DNA from: Adiantum capillus-veneris
Taxonomy: Eukaryota > Streptophyta > Polypodiopsida > Polypodiales > Pteridaceae
NCBI GenBank assembly: GCA_014529385.2
Contig: CM043949.1
Location: forward strand, 112,344,477 to 112,408,476
Reading direction: 5' to 3'
DNA length: 64,000 nucleotides
Position numbers and translations under genes: made by a program. The notes beneath the pieces were generated by a model. That model did not search any database. It was not told the DNA's origin and was given only the letters and a program-made list of their open reading frames with translations. Positions 11,654 to 23,230 of this stretch are shown piece by piece (position 1 is the stretch's first letter; each line of letters starts with the position of its first letter).

Positions 11654-13799
11654 CTATTGTACAGGAAGATTTGTTGTAGGCAATGAGAGGGGGTAAACAA
11701 GGCTAGTGCAGACCTAGAAGAAGGAAAAGGAGGATGAAGCGCAGATCTAGAAGCAGAAGAAGGAGAAGGAGGACCTAAAACTCATCTTGAGTCTTGAGTT
11801 CCCTAAATATGAGCACTCAATGATAACCTTTCCGTAACCCTAGCTCAACCTCAAAGACAACCCAATAAAACTGTGAGACATTATGAGCTGTCTTCAACAT
11901 AAAGAGCATGAGATTCTATTGGACTTTTCTTCAATTTCATAAAATTTAAGAAAAAACCAACGCCTTTTTCATTGGCAAAAAGGGGAGGCATCAGTGATCA
12001 CTAAGGCCTCACCCCTTTGGGACAGGCAAAGAATGATTAAAACTGGACAACAATGGTATGTTCTAGAGGTGCATGCATCTATCTCTGTGATTCCTTCACA
12101 GCATCATACTCTTCATCCACCACACTAGTCAATAGCCTCTATTATGGCCCTCTACATGTTTGGGGATGTCTACTAGCAAGGATCCCTTCAACAAATTTGC
12201 ATCCTATTGACCTCTCTTGGATAATTTTGTGCACCTCTTCTCTCTGCCAATATCATCCTCTATAGAGTACCCGCTTTAGAACAAACCCAAGAACTTGAGC
12301 AACAATTACCCATGCGCAGTGAATGCACCATCTAAGGTCTACGGGAACTTTGTCTGTATTCAATGATAATGTTTCAATAGCGGGGCGATTGTCGAAGCAA
12401 GCCACAAAATGAAATCTAAGTGCACATTGCGAGTAGAGAGCCAGATCACCTGCCCACACAACCTAGCCTTATAAAATATACTTATTAAAAAATGCATACA
12501 TAATGATTGGAGAATGCCCATTGTCCTTTTTTTGCTTTGTCCACAATGCCCAAACTATGTCAATGGTGTAGCTGAAGCCTAAATGGCTCGTCCTTTTGTG
12601 TTCTACACTTCTAATGCTATTATACTTTTGAAGTTTTTCTGTCAATTTTTTGAATATCTTTGAGGTAATGACATTTCATACATACTAGCATTAACTTTAA
12701 CAAGAAAAAATTGGTATGATTCCATGGAGTTTTCCCATGTAGCTAAAGTAATTCATGATCATTTAAGGAGACTACTAACGCATTATGACTTTTCAATTTT
12801 TTTACTATCCGTGCCCTTGAGTCTTGTTGTACACAATGTGATCACTCTCTCTTGTGGTTATCACGTTTCTCTACTTTTGGTACCCTGCAAAAGGGTTGTA
12901 CAATCAAAATATATGCTTACATTATAAGATACTTCTTTGTAGACTTGCTAGTGATGCAGTAGACATTGCATTTTCAAATTATTATGCAGGCCACCGTGAG
13001 TTTTCACATTGTTACACTGTTTTTCTTAGAATATAGATGAAAATTGTCCTTTTCCTCTCAACTAGAATTTTTACTTTTTGAAGCGGCATGAGTGTAAGTT
13101 GAGACACACTTTTACTAATGAACACTAGACCTTGGCCCACTAATTAGCTCAATGTTCGACCCTATTATTTGATACATTGGACTATAGTAAAGGAGCATGT
13201 AACTCCAACCACATGGATGGTTCTCTTTTGGAGGGAGAGGAAGAGGGATCGTCCAAAAATTATGGACAAATCCTTTGCATAGCATCCACATTAGTTCATG
13301 TATGTCAATGCAAATATATGAATTATTAAAATTTTAGGTTAAAATTTGACAATGTTGAGAGGTTTTTGATAAAGGTTTACAGATTTCTCTCTCCCCCTCC
13401 AATCCCCTTTCCCGCCCCTCTCTACCTACACTAGACATCAAGAAATAAGTAGAGGGTTACCTCTATTCTATATGCATATGTCACCCCTATTTAAAACCCC
13501 TCTCCCTTACAGTCATGTGATACCATACGGAACTACATAGTGAATCCCCCGAGGCTTTGACCAATAAAAATTGAATTATGTTTATTTTGTGAGAACGTTT
13601 GCTTAGAAAACTAAAGGAACTTTACATAAAATCCTTGAAGTAAATTTTTAAAAAAAGATACTATTGTTATTTGCCTCTCTATGAGAATAGGGGTGGCCCA
13701 TTCAAGTACTTGCTTGCCTCTTGGGATCAAAAAAATCAACCCACCTCTTGATTTTGGCCCACCCTATTAACAAGATTTGTGTGCCTAGATGTATACCAA
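11654..13799. other. Long stretch without a recognisable gene
   Basis: A purine-rich segment at about 11700-11780 contains two imperfect copies of GCAGACCTAGAAGAAGGA. A minus-strand stretch at 12250-12460 has modest open frames and readable neighbouring peptides, but I recognise no domain. The rest is AT-rich and looks non-coding. Confidence 0.4.
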
Positions 13800-13915
13800 A
13801 TGAGAATGGTGATATGATGCCAGGTGCCGCACTGGCCTCGAACCAGGGAAGGCCACTTCATGCTTGTCCAAAGAAAATTCCCACCATTGGTTCCATTGCC
13901 CATCTCCTATGAATG
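13800..13915 (-). mobile_element. Possible tRNA-derived SINE fragment
   Basis: The minus strand carries a good Pol III B-box (GGTTCGAGGCC, about 13833-13843), preceded upstream by a weak A-box-like GGGCAATGGAACCAATGG. A second B-like GGGTTTGATCCC lies at about 13971-13982 on the same strand. This supports tRNA-related repeat remains but not a tRNA gene. Confidence 0.3.
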
Positions 13916-14359
13916 ATCTCAACCTCCATATACCAGTTCAATGTTGTTGGGTCCTTTCCAAGACCCAAGGGATCAAACCCATAATGGTTGGTTAGTGACC
14001 CATCTGCTATTTAGGATCAACCATGTTGTCTCCTCCTCTCATGCTACAAAGCCATGGCTTCTTACTATAAGAGGACTTTGCAAAGACCTCTTTAGTTTCC
14101 ATGCACACAAAGATCCATTCAAAGGGACCAATGAGAAACAGGGGCAAGACTTTAGGGTAGACGAGGTGACAAGCAAGGCACCCAAAATTGTTAAATGAAC
14201 AGAAGAAACGGTGTGGCTGACAATCGTAGCATCCATTACTTTGAAATACCAAGTTTGTGTGCAAACCTAGAAGAGATATCACAAAAATCCTCGCAAAAGA
14301 TTAAAGCTTCTTCTGTAGGTGAGCGAGGGTTGTTCTGTGGTTGCTTAAGCCACAATCGT

Positions 14360-14373
14360 GGCTCTGATACCAG
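14360..14373 (-). other. Orphan initiator-Met primer binding site beside a probable LTR end
   Basis: GGCTCTGATACCA followed by G and TGAAAGATGTTGG mirrors the arrangement at 7181-7194. On the minus strand this would be ...CA, one base, then TGGTATCAGAGCC. It suggests the 5' LTR of another minus-strand element lies just right of 14374. I could not find the partner LTR. Confidence 0.5.
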
Positions 14374-14399
14374 TGAAAGATGTTGGAGCTAGGAAGGAT

Positions 14400-15240
14400 G
14401 ATAGCACAAACTGAACATGGAGTAGTGGGAGAGTGAGAAGCAAATATGGTAGCACACAAAAACAGAGAGATTCTATTAGGTCTCTATAGACCTATAAAAT
14501 TGACTTCACAATTATAAGATAATGTTCACACTCATCTCAGCCGCCCAAGTTGGGTTGACTTTAACAACAGGATGATACCACAAATAAGTCAAATGATGAC
14601 AATGATGATGATGACACAGACACTTGGGGGGTCACAATGTATAAATTGTGTATATTGTGTGTGTTCAAGGACTATTCTAAAAACCCCTTATTTGTGCATT
14701 TTTTACAAATAAAATACACCCTTTTCCTATTCAATCTATAATTTTTTTTCCAATTCCATTTTATGGTGCCCTTCTCTATGTGAAAATGTGAGAAAATTTG
14801 AAATTTAATAACCCCTTTTGTTGCACTCATGTGATGGTCACATAATTATTATGTGATCCCTCCAAGCACGGACACTATTGGTCCAAGAAGGTTAACTAGC
14901 CCTACTAAACCAGCTCTAGACAGGCCAACGAGTAGCCCTAGCCAACTCCATGCAACCTAGCTGATCAGAGTCAAACCTAGAAAGAGACCGCTTCTATCCA
15001 TGTTAACGTGGCCTTGCTTCTGTCCGTGTTGGCATGGCCTTGCCTACTTCCCTGATGTTACAATGAGTTTCGTGCCAAGACTATCCCACCTCGTGCCACC
15101 TTGAACTTTTCCTTTGCACATATTTCCCCTTTCTTTCTACTCCAGGTCTGATTGATTATAGCCACCTTTTCCTTAAGTTTTTTCTCCTTTAGCTTTTCCT
15201 TTTTTTTAAGGCCGAGGAATATCTTGCTACATTGTCACAA
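14400..15240. other. No gene seen; possible LTR remains
   Basis: The left part may be the LTR implied by the primer site at 14360. An ATGATG-rich microrepeat lies near 14594-14612. Nothing else is recognisable before the integrase fragment. Confidence 0.35.
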
Positions 15241-16033
15241 TTTGGCTCAATAAAGATTTGGCCCAACTATGTTGGAGCTATTTCTTTTATGAGAATCTTG
15301 CAAAATGCTTGCTTCTAGTCACTACAGAAATGCATTCTAAAATAGAGGACCAGGGTTTAGAGCAGACTTGGTAGGAGAACTCATGAAGAAGCTAAATATT
15401 CAGCATCAACACTCTAGTCCTTACTACCCTCAGTGCAATGGTTTGGTGGAAAAGGTAAATGGAATCATTTGCAAAATTCTCACCAAACAGGTACATGCCA
15501 GGCGCCAAGAGTGGGACAAACACCTGAATGGAGCTCTATGGGCCTATAGAACCTCCTTCAAAACCACATTAGGGTACACACCCTTTCATTTGGTTTATGG
15601 AAAGGAGGCGCTTTTGCCCATTGAAGTGAAGTTAACAAGTCTTCGAATATTGGGTAGCCAGGTAGGCTCTCAAAAGGAGAAAGTACATCAAAGGATCATG
15701 GATCTAGAGAGGCTGCAATTGGATCGTGAAGAAGCCATCAACCACTATTCTCAAGAAGCAGAGAAGCGCAGAGAAAAGTTCAACAAAAAGCTAGCATCCA
15801 AAGACATCAAAAAGGGATCTCTGGTGCTTCGATATGACAATCGCTTCGACACTCGTAAGGATGGAAAGTTTCTTTTCCGATGGGAAGGCCCGTTCTTGGT
15901 CACCAAAAAGTTCAAAAATGGCTCTTACAGACTTCAAGACATTGATGGTAAAGTGCACAAGACCAGGACAAATGGATGGCGTCTAAAGCCTTATCACATC
16001 AGGATAAGGTCAGCTCAAGATCAAAGAAAGTAG
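15241..16033 (+). pseudogene. Ty3/gypsy integrase, C-terminal two thirds
   Basis: An uninterrupted frame at 15341-16033 follows a more decayed portion from about 15241. It contains the integrase catalytic-core segment with the third acidic residue (PYYPQCNGLVEKVNG) and WAYRTSFKTTLGYTPF. LVYGKEALLPIEV comes next, and a C-terminal GPY/F-like module ends it (FRWEGPFLVTKKFKNGSYRL). The first two catalytic Asp residues and all upstream pol domains are absent. The enzyme would insert element cDNA into chromosomes. The stop at 16031-16033 is followed within about 30 bp by a purine tract, so this is the natural 3' end of a gypsy pol gene. The upstream part is deleted or decayed. Confidence 0.88.
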
Positions 16034-16059
16034 GCTAGAGTCATAAATACCCCTAGCCA

Positions 16060-16071
16060 GGTTTGGGGGGG
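16060..16071 (+). other. Polypurine tract of the gypsy fragment
   Basis: GGTTTGGGGGGG lies 27 bp after the integrase stop, directly before CTATGATCCGAGCC. It marks the start of the 3' LTR. Confidence 0.7.
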
Positions 16072-17352
16072 CTATGATCCGAGCCTATCACAAAAAAATT
16101 TTTATCATATTTTGTTGGTTTTCCTTGCTTCTAGAGGATTACAATAAAAGAAAGAGTGAGAACAACCTCTTGGAAAAATTAAAAAAAAATGATTTGATAG
16201 GAATTTTTTCTTGACTAGTTCACCGGAGGTGAAAGGTAGAGGGAGAACCTAGTGGTAAAGGGAAGGGAAAATATGTAAATGTGAAAAGAAAAGATATGAT
16301 GTGGTTGTGGAGCCATGCACCCATGATTCAAGGGTCATGAGTGGCTCATATCATCATGGCTTTGGAGCCATATGATGATTCAAACAAATGGGACCCAAGT
16401 GGAAGACTTGGTAAAGGAAGGAACCAGACACATGATTTTTCTGAATTTTTAAAAACTACTTCCACTCCGATCCAAGAAAATTTGTCTCATCAAAGTTGTA
16501 GCTGATGAGCTGGAGATTCTGGCCATATTTTTTTAATAATTTTTGCATCTACGGTCTAGGAGATATGGCCAAAATGGCGGACGCCAGTTTTTTCAACTGT
16601 GGTGGAGACCACCCCCTCTACCTTTACACACACACACCCTTCCTTTTCCACATTGAGACCTTCTCTAAAAATCAACCATTAGTCTTCTCACCCTCCTCTC
16701 CTTCCTCCTCTCTCTCAAGCTCAAAAACCCATCAAAATTCCTCTTCTAATCACCTCTCAAGTCATGCTTAATCTTGTTGTAATTCATAAGTTCTCATTCA
16801 ACCCCTTTCTATTATTACTAGATATGTATTGATTTTATGTAGATTCTTTACATTTTAAAATAAGGAAGCTCTTAGACTCAAGCTATGGAGGAAGGAGTGA
16901 AGACAACACAAGTGATGATGGAGCTAATTGGTCAACAAATCAGTTGGAAGGAGCTTCTTCATTGGTTGAATGTCCCTAATCAAGCTTCATTTGTACAAAT
17001 TACACTTGGATCTTAACCTCACTCCTAATCACTCTCTTTCCTTTATAAAGAGGCCTTCCCCTTTGTAATTTCAAGCCTCCCTCAGCCCCATTGAGTCTTT
17101 GTATCACTCACCATGAGCCCATAAGCTCATTCATTCACTCTATTCTTGCACATTCTAGAGTGCAAATTGTTTCATGCTAGTAACCTCTCCTCCTCTTACT
17201 TATGTTAATTAAGAGAAATCTTTTATATGTTTGTGAGAGTGCTTGATGTGATCTTGGCTAATCCTTGAGTGGTTGTTTGGTAATCTACATGACTATTTGT
17301 GTTGGGAGTGTTTGAAGTCATCCATTCCTTGTACACACACTAAGGTTAATGC

Positions 17353-17425
<73 letters not shown>

Positions 17426-17600
17426 TGTAGCGGTCCTAGCCCACGCTTCCAAGACTAGGTGGTGCCCTTATCTCATTTCCCTTGTGGCGCAATGGAGTTT
17501 GGTTTGGTGTAGAGGCCGCCATTCCAAATTTCGTTCGTCAATGCCTTGCCTATGCAAGAGGTTTAACTACAAAGGTTTATCTAGTTATCTAGCCCATATA
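16072..17600 (+). mobile_element. Probable 3' LTR of the gypsy fragment (right end uncertain)
   Basis: The region follows the purine tract and has no coding potential apart from a poorly supported 88-codon open frame at 16505-16771. It contains the CT microsatellite. The partner 5' LTR is not in the window, so the right boundary is inferred only from the coding-like sequence beginning near 17600. Confidence 0.4.
17358..17423. repeat. (CT)n microsatellite, about 66 bp
   Basis: A pure CT run within the probable gypsy LTR. Open frames across it give Ser-Leu repeats and are not genes. Confidence 0.98.
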
Positions 17601-17761
17601 CAATGAACTTATTGATGAGATGGATTGTGTTAGAGCTTTTTACCAACTCCAAGACTTGCATGAGCACACCAATGCTTTGTGGTTGGTAGCCAAGACCATA
17701 GTGCTCAAGACCACTGAATAGAATGATGCAGTCTCTGAGCTGAAAGAAGATGTGCGACAAG
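17601..17761 (+). pseudogene. Coiled-coil coding fragment interrupted by the next gypsy element
   Basis: The + strand reads YNELIDEMDCVRAFYQLQ, then further helical sequence to SELKEDVRQ, with one stop, right up to the left LTR of the 17762-28864 element. On the other side of that element (28865-28952) the reading resumes as KDLANFREIMGQWKEKLSRL. Together they look like one coiled-coil ORF split by insertion, perhaps an accessory ORF of an older retroelement. No clear 5 bp target duplication remains (ACAAG against AAAGA). Confidence 0.4.
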
Positions 17762-18661
17762 TGTCTAACGTCACTCCTATCTTATTGCAGGTTTAGCGAG
17801 AACCATGATTAAATTGTCAATCCATGGGACGAAGCTGACTCGACCAGTGCATAGAGGCTACAAGAGGTTTTCAATCTTTGGGAAAACAACAAACAACTCG
17901 CATCTAACTCAAGCTACACTCAAGTGACTGAAATCACCAAAACCAATTGCTCATTGGCCAACAAATCACATCCATTACATCATCAAATGACGTCCAAACG
18001 TAATGAAACTTCTAGGACAAGTTTATAAGACCTAAGCACACATGCTTATGGTCTCAAATCCCACTTTAGGTCAAGTGCAAAAATCGCGATTATTAACAGA
18101 AGTGGATTTTTGACCTAGTCGTTTTCGATCCAGAATGCATCTAAATGCTCAGCAAATGATGCCCCAATACCCCACATATACTTAGTTTTTGATTTTGAAG
18201 TGTAAACTCCTACTTATGATGAAATTAGGCCGTGGGTCGGCGATGCAAAAAGCTACAAAATACAGTGAAATGCTTACGTCAATGCGTAGATCTCTTACCT
18301 ACGATTGCAATGAAATAGACACGACTGCAATCGGGGAGGGAGTAGGAAGCGCGAGAAGGAGAGAAGTGAGCGTCGTTAGCTCATGCTGTGTATTTCATTA
18401 TCCAAAACTTAAAATTAACTTACAAAAATTGGCTTTTATACCCTAGCCAAGGGTTTTGGTGGTCAAAACTAATAATTTGGGAGCTCTAACTAAATATGGG
18501 ATGACAAGTTGATACAATCTGGAGGCTTGTAGCCCCAACTCATCAATTACAAAGATTTATCCGGCAAATAGGAGTTACAATATTCTCGATTTATCAAAAT
18601 AATAAGTGGTTTTACAATGAGAGCTCCAAAAAAAGATATCCAAGTTAGCTTGCTGCTAACA
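17762..18661 (-). repeat. 3' LTR of the 11.1 kb gypsy element
   Basis: Matches 27966-28864 over its whole length with scattered substitutions and small indels. It contains AAATCGCGATTATTAAC at about 18081, close to the core of the leader palindromes. Confidence 0.85.
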
Positions 18662-18677
18662 TTCCCCCCCTCCTCGC
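18662..18677 (-). other. Polypurine tract of the 11.1 kb gypsy element
   Basis: The + strand TTCCCCCCCTCCTCGCC gives a G-rich purine run on the minus strand directly beside the 3' LTR. Confidence 0.75.
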
Positions 18678-18898
18678 CTGTGTCGTCCCTTGACACAGCT
18701 TTATGGGCTGAAATAATCTTTGGGTTGATGGTTGGCGAGGTGGTCTTTAAGTGCATGTCGAGCCTTTTCGTATCTGATCTTTGTTTCTTTTTCTCGCACT
18801 TGCAAAAACTGCATAGCGACTCTGTTTTTAAGCTCGACTGCGGAGTAGCCTACAAATCTTGAAGTGAGGTTGCTGATCACTGGCCCAAAAATCTTCGT

Positions 18899-21063
18899 TC
18901 ACCAAGTGAAAAACCCTGTGTAAAACGCTTCCTCAAACGCCAACATATTATGAGAAGGTAAGAACATGCAGCGGGCGTAGAAGCCATAGAGGACTTCTTC
19001 GGAAGGTTGACCACTGAGATCATAGCATAAACCCTTATTGCCCTCGTGGAAAGACATCCATGTGGCTCCTGCTTGCTCTAGCTCAAGAAAGACTTCAATG
19101 CAGGTGAGCAGCATTTGGCAAATATCAGAAAGCATCGCACATGATAGATCAGGAAGACTTTTGAAGAATGCCATGGCGCCCGTGAGGGTTTTCACCATGT
19201 ATTCTTCTGTCGGAGATCCCTTTTTTGGAGCTGGAAATCTTGGATAATTTAGCCATGTCGGCCGCTTCTTTGTGACTGCCTCATGTGCTTTCCATGTCCT
19301 TACTCTTGGTACAGGACAAAAAGTTGGATAGTTTTGAAGTGCCACAGGTGCTCTTGTGAACAGAATCAGGTTTCTAGGATTCTTGTTTATCCAGCTCTTT
19401 CTCCACTTGGGGTGGACTTCATCTGCGCCTTCTATTTGCATGTCTTTATAAAGTCTTTCCTTGACCTGGAGCAACTCTACCTTTATCAAGGGATATGGCA
19501 TGGATTTTTGATGCCATTGTGCATTGATTTGATTGGGAGTGAGTTGAGTAACATTGACAGAGTAAAGAACTCTCAACTCCCAATCCATCGTCGCTTTCCA
19601 CTGCTCATTTGTCTCTTGTGTAAGCTTTTCCTTAAGTGCATCTTCCTCATCTTTTGACAGCTGGAGCATTGGCAATGTATCAGCTTCTGTTAATGGTACT
19701 TGGAAATCTTCTTTGCCACTTAGCCCTTCTATTAGCTCTATTTCCATCTCAGCGAAAGAGACTGAGGGAATATCAATGTGTGGTTGCTCTGACGTGCCTG
19801 CTTCTTCCTGCATCGATTTTTGTCCATCTCTTTGCAGTTGGTTGACTCTCTTTAGCTCGGCTATTTCTTTGAGCAGATCTTCTTCCCATTGTACCCGCAT
19901 TAATGCCAGGTCTCTACGTTGTGACTGCTCTAGTTTTAGCTCTAGCTCAAAATCTTTGTTCTTTTTCTCTAGTGCTTTGTACACTTCATATGTTCCTTTG
20001 ATCGAGGCAACTGCGGGATTTTCTTGTATCTGTTGCAAAAAGGTTGCTTGATCGTTGATCCTCTGCTTTGAATATTACAATGAGGTGTTCGCAACATCTA
20101 GCGGTACTTGAATCTTTTGAACTAACAGAGTTGTAGTCAAGAGTTCGTTACTAACCTCCGTCAGTTGTTTGTCTTTGGTTTTGCAAGCATCTGTCAACTT
20201 CATGAGAAGTTCACCTAATTCTTCCATTTCCTTTTTTTGTTCCTCTCTTGCTAGCTGGTGTTGTTTAGCTTTAGCTTTCAATTCCTGGACTTGTTTTTGC
20301 AGATTAGTGATGACATTCAATCTGTCTTCTAAATCTCCTTGGAGAGCGTCAATCACCATCTCTAGTTCTTTAGCCTTTGTGTTGCAGCTAAGTGCTGTTG
20401 ATTGCAGTTGTTTTGTCATATCTTGTATTTTCTTTGAATATTCATTAACTTGCAGAATCACCTCATCATCGGTCTTCCAGTCTTCACTTCTTGATAGCTG
20501 CCTCAATGTTTTGGCAGTCTCTTGTGGTTCTCTTGGTGGGGTTGTGGCAGATGTTTGTTCCTCCCTTTGAGGCTGTGCTTGGACCTCTTTTGCTTTGTCA
20601 TCTTGAGGCTTCGTGCATGCCTCGGGCATTTCTTGCTCAGTGGTGGTAGAAGGGGTTTCTTCTATTTTCTATTCTTTTGTTTGCTCAAACTTTGTTGTCT
20701 CCTCTGGTGCAGGACTTTCTATCCTTTCCGACTCTGATTCTTTTGCTTTAACTTGGTCAGAAAGATTTGCTGCGTGTTGTGAAGATTCTATGCCTCTTTC
20801 TGTTCAGGCTCTTGTTCTTTAATGGGCTCTCCCTGCGTGGTTTTATCTGTTGGCGAAGGTGGTGGGCTTGGCATGGGGTGGTCATGTTGTTTTGTAAATG
20901 GTGAGGGTTGTCTCGGGGACATCCCACCTTCTTCGTGCTGGGCTTCACCTTGGTGTGTTGCTTCAACTTGTCCTTGCTGCTCTACCGCCTCTTTAGCTTT
21001 CCGTTCTGCTTCTTGGGATTCTTTCAGCTTTAATGTCTCTACCTCCATACATTCTTTCCAATA
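18899..21063 (-). pseudogene. Post-pol accessory ORF: long coiled coil plus globular C-terminus
   Basis: From 20629 to 18899 a single minus-strand frame runs through one TAA (20075-20077). An N-terminal part continues upstream to about 21063 with a frame change and a stop. The protein starts with heptad-rich Glu/Lys sequence (MEVETLKLKESQEAERKAKE), then a Pro/Ser/Gln-rich linker. Long coiled coils follow (for example DRLNVITNLQKQVQELKAKA), and the end is a globular part rich in Trp and Pro (PKWRKSWINKNPRN; FCPVPRVRTWKAHEAV). I recognise no domain. Its position between the protease region and the 3' LTR matches the extra ORF of Tat-type gypsy elements. The same stop occurs in the second copy at 28953-31338. 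Confidence 0.6.
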
Positions 21064-21372
21064 GATCCTTTGGATCTTCTGCTTCTCTTTGTTGGAATTA
21101 GGGTTGCAGAGAAACGCACACAACTTGGAGAAGACGAAGGAAGCTCAAGGCACACAATAGAGAGTGTATTACTTAGTGTGCAATGGAAAGATTGATAGCC
21201 CTAGAGTGATGGGCGTATATACAATGCTCGGGGGGCGAAAACCTCCTAAAGAGGGAAAAAATGCCCCGGCGGTCCTAGTGTGTTCATGCACATCACTACC
21301 ACATGTATATGGTAACAAATCCCCCTTGGAGTGATGCGCTGAACGAGAGCTGGCACATGAGTAAAGGGAAAT
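18987..21372. repeat. Left copy of a 2,386 bp near-identical duplication
   Basis: This block recurs at 28953-31338 at a constant offset of 9,966 bp. By eye I find only two substitutions (20763 A against G; 21287 T against C). Homology starts and stops abruptly at TAGAGGAC and GGGAAAT. It spans most of the coiled-coil ORF and the Copia 3' LTR, so the limits do not coincide with any element boundary. Confidence 0.93.
21090..21317 (-). repeat. Copia-type 3' LTR (228 bp)
   Basis: On the minus strand it starts TGTTACCATATACATG and ends CCTAATTCCAACA. It is preceded by a purine tract CCAAGGGGGATT (21318-21329) and lies just downstream of the Copia RNase H stop at 21393-21395. An identical arrangement is in the duplicate at 31056-31283. 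Confidence 0.75.
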
Positions 21373-21392
21373 TCCATGCCTTGAGGACATGA

Positions 21393-22148
21393 TCAGTCCA
21401 CAAAGGGGAGTAAGCCCAAAGATTTGCGGAAAGCTTCGAGCTTCTCACGAGACAATGCCTTTGTGAAAAGATCTACAAGGTTGTCCTGTGTTGGCACATA
21501 AGCCAAGCTGATCTATCCTGCTGAGAGCCTCTCCCTGACATAGTGGTAATGCACCTCAGTGTGCTTTGTGCGAGCATGAAAAACTGGGTTCCTCGCAATT
21601 GCCAATGCGCTCTGGCTGTCAGTGTAGATAGTGTTGGTAGTGTCCTGTCCAACACCCAAATCAACCATAAGGCGTCTGAGCCATACACACTCAACCGTAG
21701 CTGTGAAAACTGCCCTGTACTCAGCCTCACAACTCGAATTGGCCACAGTAGGTTGCTTCTTGCTCAACCACGATATACATGAATTGCCAAGCATGAAACA
21801 AAAACCACTTGTGGACAGTCGCATGTCAAAACAACCATCCCAATCTGAGCCCAAAAAAGCATGTAAGTCTGGCGGCAATGATTCCCCCTTGGGATAAAAC
21901 AAGCCAAGTTGTAAAGTGCCACTAAGGTAGCCAAAAATCCTCTTGACAACCTGCCAATGCTTAGACCCTGGGCTATACATAAATCCGCTGACCTGTGAGA
22001 CTGCAAACTGAATATCCGGCCTCCTGTTGCATACATAAATGAGGCAGCCAACAGCAGTTTGATAAAGAGTAACATCAGCAGGATCACCAACATCATGTAG
22101 ACTCAACTTCAAAACTATTTCCATGGGAGTGGCAATAGGTTTGCAATC
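21393..22148 (-). pseudogene. Copia RT/RNase H C-terminal fragment
   Basis: It reads DCKPIATPMEIV, then LYQTAVGCLIYVCNRRPDIQ and SWLSKKQPTVANSSCEAEYR. TDSQSALAIARNP and RTKHTEVHYHYVRERL follow. These are the end of Ty1/copia reverse transcriptase and its RNase H with the SCEAEY and TDSQSA catalytic segments. A TAG at 21513-21515 interrupts it; in frame beyond that stop it continues as ISLAYVPTQDNLVDLFTKAL and ends at TGA 21393-21395. Everything upstream in the Copia element (gag, protease, integrase, most of RT) is missing. The 5' end is fused in frame to the gypsy protease. Confidence 0.9.
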
Positions 22149-22523
22149 CTCTCTATAAGTGTGATCTTTTAGATTAACTCTTGTTATTGATCCCACTTGC
22201 TTCAAGTACAGATAATTGTTTCCCCAGTCTTGGATGAGTTGTACCTGTCGCATGAAAGGTCTTCCCCATATGATTTCATAATTGAGTTTCTTTCCAAAGT
22301 CTACTATAGCAAAAGTGTGTGGATATTCAATACCGAAGGAATTAACTATCACTTTTTTAAGCAATCCTAATGGTCTTTCAATGTGTCCATCAGCCAATTG
22401 CAATTTCATTGGAGTTTGTCTAATGATTGGTTGTCCCCAGGATTCCCATACTGCTTTTGTGGCTATGGCTATGCCTGCCCCACTATCCAGTATTGCCATG
22501 GTTTCTATGTAATTATATTTCAC
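22149..22523 (-). pseudogene. Ty3/gypsy aspartic protease (retropepsin), fused in frame to Copia RNase H
   Basis: Residues 1-125 of a 336-codon minus-strand frame starting at 22523 form a pepsin-like half. They carry AILDSGAGIAIATKAV (catalytic DSG at 13-15), then MKLQLADGHIERPLG. IEYPHTFAIVDF and NYEIIWGRPFMRQ follow. The enzyme would process the Gag-Pol precursor. Around residue 126 (about 22148) the sequence switches without a stop to the Copia segment. The upstream frame reaches back toward the linker at 22.5-23.2 kb. An intact protease domain but lost partner domains suggest a recombinant, non-autonomous copy. Confidence 0.85.
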
Positions 22524-23171
22524 TGGAAGGGTTGTGTTTCTTCTTCCCCTTTGTAGGATTCTCCAACCTTGCTCATTGGAACAGATCGAATCTCTTTGTT
22601 GTCCATTTCGTGTTTCAATTGTCCCAAATTTTTTGCAATTAGCCCAGTTATTCCCACCTTCTCTAGGGTTTTCTGTAGATCATTCCATAGGTATGGTCTA
22701 ATTTTTAATAGTTCTCCCAACCCAAAGTAATAGTGCATTGGATGGGTGTAGACATAATTGAATGAATGTTGTCTACTTCTAGGGTTTGTTCCGCTCTTTT
22801 TCCTGAGTGGTTTTACACACTATGGATTCATCTTCGTTATCTCCCAAGTAAGAGGGTAGTGTTTTCAAGGTCAATGGTTTAGACATTCCTAAAGCTTCAG
22901 ATTCTAAATCCCCATACAAGGATTGTACATCCATGTCCATATTAGGAGGTATATTGTCTAACCATACTTCCTCTATAGGAGCTGACTTCAGAATTACGCT
23001 CCCATCATTGATCTCTCTAACTTTTTCCCATAAGTGACCTGGCCAATCTTCTTCTACGAATGGAATTCCACCTAAGGCATCTTCACTGTCCGGCACTATG
23101 AGTTCTGACTCTTTTGTTTCCAGGAGGGGTTCTACCACCACTTTGGATTTTTCTTTAATGTCTCTTACCAC
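22524..23171 (-). pseudogene. Gag-protease linker region, decayed
   Basis: An acidic open segment (23171-22779: VPDSEDALGGIPFVEEDWPG and following) and a second (22738-22520) lie between the CCHC region and the protease, with stops between them. No domain was recognised. Its position makes it the C-terminal gag or p6-like linker of the gypsy polyprotein. Confidence 0.55.
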
Positions 23172-23230
23172 ACAAGCTCCTCAGGTTTTGCCATACTTTT
23201 GAGCTTGGGTTTTTGTTTTTCCAGCAACTC

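Noticed and set aside
12253-12459. A 68-codon minus-strand frame
   Set aside because: Readable but short, with stops on both sides and no recognisable motif; insufficient to call.
17273-17606. Open frames with Ser-Leu repeats
   Set aside because: Translation of the CT microsatellite in a probable LTR.
19283-19657. A 124-codon + strand frame, also present in the second copy
   Set aside because: Antisense to the globular end of the accessory ORF, and copied only because the whole block is duplicated.
20169-20570. A 133-codon + strand frame
   Set aside because: Antisense shadow of the coiled-coil ORF on the minus strand; Ser/Phe/Cys-rich composition is typical of antisense coiled-coil DNA.
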